A program made the position numbers and the translations under genes. From an uncultured Clostridium sp. (GTDB lineage: Bacteria > Bacillota > Clostridia > TANB77 > CAG-508): 14,331 bases of DNA. The DNA lies in contig CAMMLF010000029.1 in the NCBI GenBank assembly GCA_946497585.1, positions 1 to 14,331 on the forward strand. Reading direction: 5' to 3'. Shown here piece by piece: positions 13,797 to 14,331 of this stretch (position 1 is the stretch's first letter; every line of letters begins with the position of its first letter). A model generated the notes under the pieces. It was not told the origin of the DNA and did not search any database. It saw only the letters and a list, made by a program, of their open reading frames with translations.

Positions 13797-13825
13797 CAAA
13801 AATAGCATTAAAAGTGAAATAATGC
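13797..13825 (-). terminator. Weak terminator after the Spo0E-like gene
   Basis: Read on the minus strand, GCATTA (13825-13820) and TAATGC (13810-13805) form a 6-bp stem, extendable by a G-T pair, followed by TATTTTT. It lies about 25 bases after the stop of the small minus-strand gene. Confidence 0.5.
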
Positions 13826-13848
13826 CTAAAGTTTAAAAGGATATGTAA

Positions 13849-14004
13849 TTAATTTTTTACAGCTTTAAACTTAGTTTCTCTATAATACCTTGCAATTAAT
13901 TCGTCTAACTGAATACTAATTTGATAAATTACGTCATAATTTTCATTTCTAAGTATAGCATTATCTAATTTTTCTCTTAATTCGTTTATTTCGTTATTTA
14001 ACAT
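13849..14004 (-). CDS. Spo0E-family aspartyl-phosphate phosphatase (sporulation regulator)
   Basis: This small gene encodes 51 aa: MLNNEINELREKLDNAILRN, then ENYDVIYQISIQLDELIARY, then YRETKFKAVKN. It has the Spo0E signature S-x-x-L-D-x-L-I-x-x-Y (SIQLDELIARY, residues 32-42) in the second of two predicted helices, and the family's very small size. Spo0E proteins bind phosphorylated Spo0A and remove its phosphate, delaying sporulation. Two in-frame starts exist: ATG 14016 directly abuts AAAGGA, so ATG 14004, 12 bases after it, is preferred although the spacing is long. A consensus -35 with an extended -10 lies upstream, and one Spo0A-box-like heptamer further up suggests feedback control. The gene is oriented like the pilin gene but has its own promoter and weak terminator. 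Assignment rests on motif and length. Confidence 0.8.
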   Translation of the reverse strand: MLNNEINELREKLDNAILRNENYDVIYQISIQLDELIARYYRETKFKAVKN

Positions 14005-14101
14005 ATGATTAACCATTCCTTTCAAATAAAAATATATCTAAAATGTTTGAATTTAATAGTTTTTTAGTTAAAATTCTTTGTTAATTTCTAGCTTCATATT
14101 A

Positions 14102-14130
14102 AAAATACCATAATTTTACAAAAATGTCAA
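14102..14130 (-). promoter_or_regulatory. Sigma-A promoter of the Spo0E-like gene
   Basis: On the minus strand TTGACA (14130-14125) is followed after 17 bp by TATTTT (14107-14102), preceded by TGG to give an extended -10. The leader to ATG 14004 would be about 90 nt and A/T-rich. Confidence 0.7.
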
Positions 14131-14170
14131 TATTATTTTGCTGAATTTTAGGGACTTTTGTCATACTAAA

Positions 14171-14177
14171 TTCGACA
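14171..14177 (-). promoter_or_regulatory. Single Spo0A-box-like heptamer
   Basis: TGTCGAA on the minus strand (14177-14171), 40 bp upstream of the -35 of the Spo0E-like gene. A lone 7-mer could easily occur by chance in a window this size; its position before a Spo0A~P phosphatase gene is what makes it worth listing. Confidence 0.3.
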
Positions 14178-14218
14178 ATTTTTGCAAAAAAATATTGCAG
14201 TTTAATATTATTATAAAA

Positions 14219-14331
14219 AGACCAATATACATTCTCTCTCATTTCGCCACGCGGGTCGCTATTCGCTTAAGGCAAAGCACGTTACGCTCCGCTCCTACGT
14301 CGCCTACGCTCACTTGAAATGTTCGAGAACA
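14219..14331 (-). repeat. GC-rich inverted-repeat element, copy C (cut by window end)
   Basis: Read as the reverse complement this matches copy A: GAGAGAATGTATATTG terminus (14237-14222), GCGAATAGCGACCCGCG (14266-14250) and AGGCGACGTAGGAGCGGAGC (14305-14286) are identical in A and C, while the middle (GCTTTGCCTTAAGC in C) is copy-specific. The far terminus should appear just beyond 14331: the last bases, TGTTCTC on the minus strand, match the left side of copy B. GC-rich against the A/T-rich flank. Confidence 0.8.

Overview
The window comes from a low-GC Gram-positive (Firmicutes) chromosome, most probably an anaerobic, spore-forming member of the Clostridia. Coding DNA is strongly A+T-rich and purine-rich on the sense strand, ribosome-binding sites are strong AAGGAGG types, and a glycyl-radical anaerobic ribonucleotide reductase (nrdD/nrdG) is present. 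A Spo0E-type phosphatase and Spo0A-box-like sites point to sporulation. I cannot name a genus. Apart from repeats and two accessory-looking genes at the right end, this is housekeeping chromosome.

Left part (1-5178): the 3' end of ftsH (M41 protease domain) is followed by a triple palindromic repeat, a terminator and a long regulatory gap holding two tandem Spo0A-box-like heptamers. Next come a stand-alone class B penicillin-binding protein with two PASTA domains, a composite repeat island, rsmA/ksgA and a class-unassigned sortase. Middle (5179-8897): after a strong terminator and a promoter-bearing gap lie nrdD and nrdG, separated by a large GC-rich inverted-repeat element, then rpsU (56 aa, bS21) with its own consensus promoter and terminator. 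Right part (8946-14331): a GT-C-type membrane glycosyltransferase candidate; a pair of M16 peptidase-family genes (ymfF/ymfH-like, one lacking and one retaining the zinc motif); a bidirectional terminator; and, on the minus strand, a VirB2/TrbC-like pilin gene with a perfect sigma-A promoter and a 51-codon Spo0E-family gene with its own promoter.

The least explained material is two families of intergenic palindromic elements. Family 1 is short, with a TGGGGACG..CC..TTTT core, and occurs three times after ftsH and twice, inverted, around the PBP-ksgA gap. Family 2 is 110-151 bp, visibly GC-rich, with CAATATA/TATATTG terminal inverted repeats, and occurs three times (PBP-ksgA gap, nrdD-nrdG gap, right end of the window). 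In both families the outermost arms differ between copies yet remain complementary within a copy. No transposase is present, so mobilisation in trans (for example by a REP-associated Y1 transposase) is only an inference.

Functionally the genes fall into envelope work (FtsH, PBP, sortase, GT-C enzyme, pilin), translation (KsgA, bS21, possibly EF-P modification through the M16 pair), anaerobic DNA precursor synthesis (NrdD/NrdG) and sporulation control (Spo0E-like protein, putative 0A boxes).
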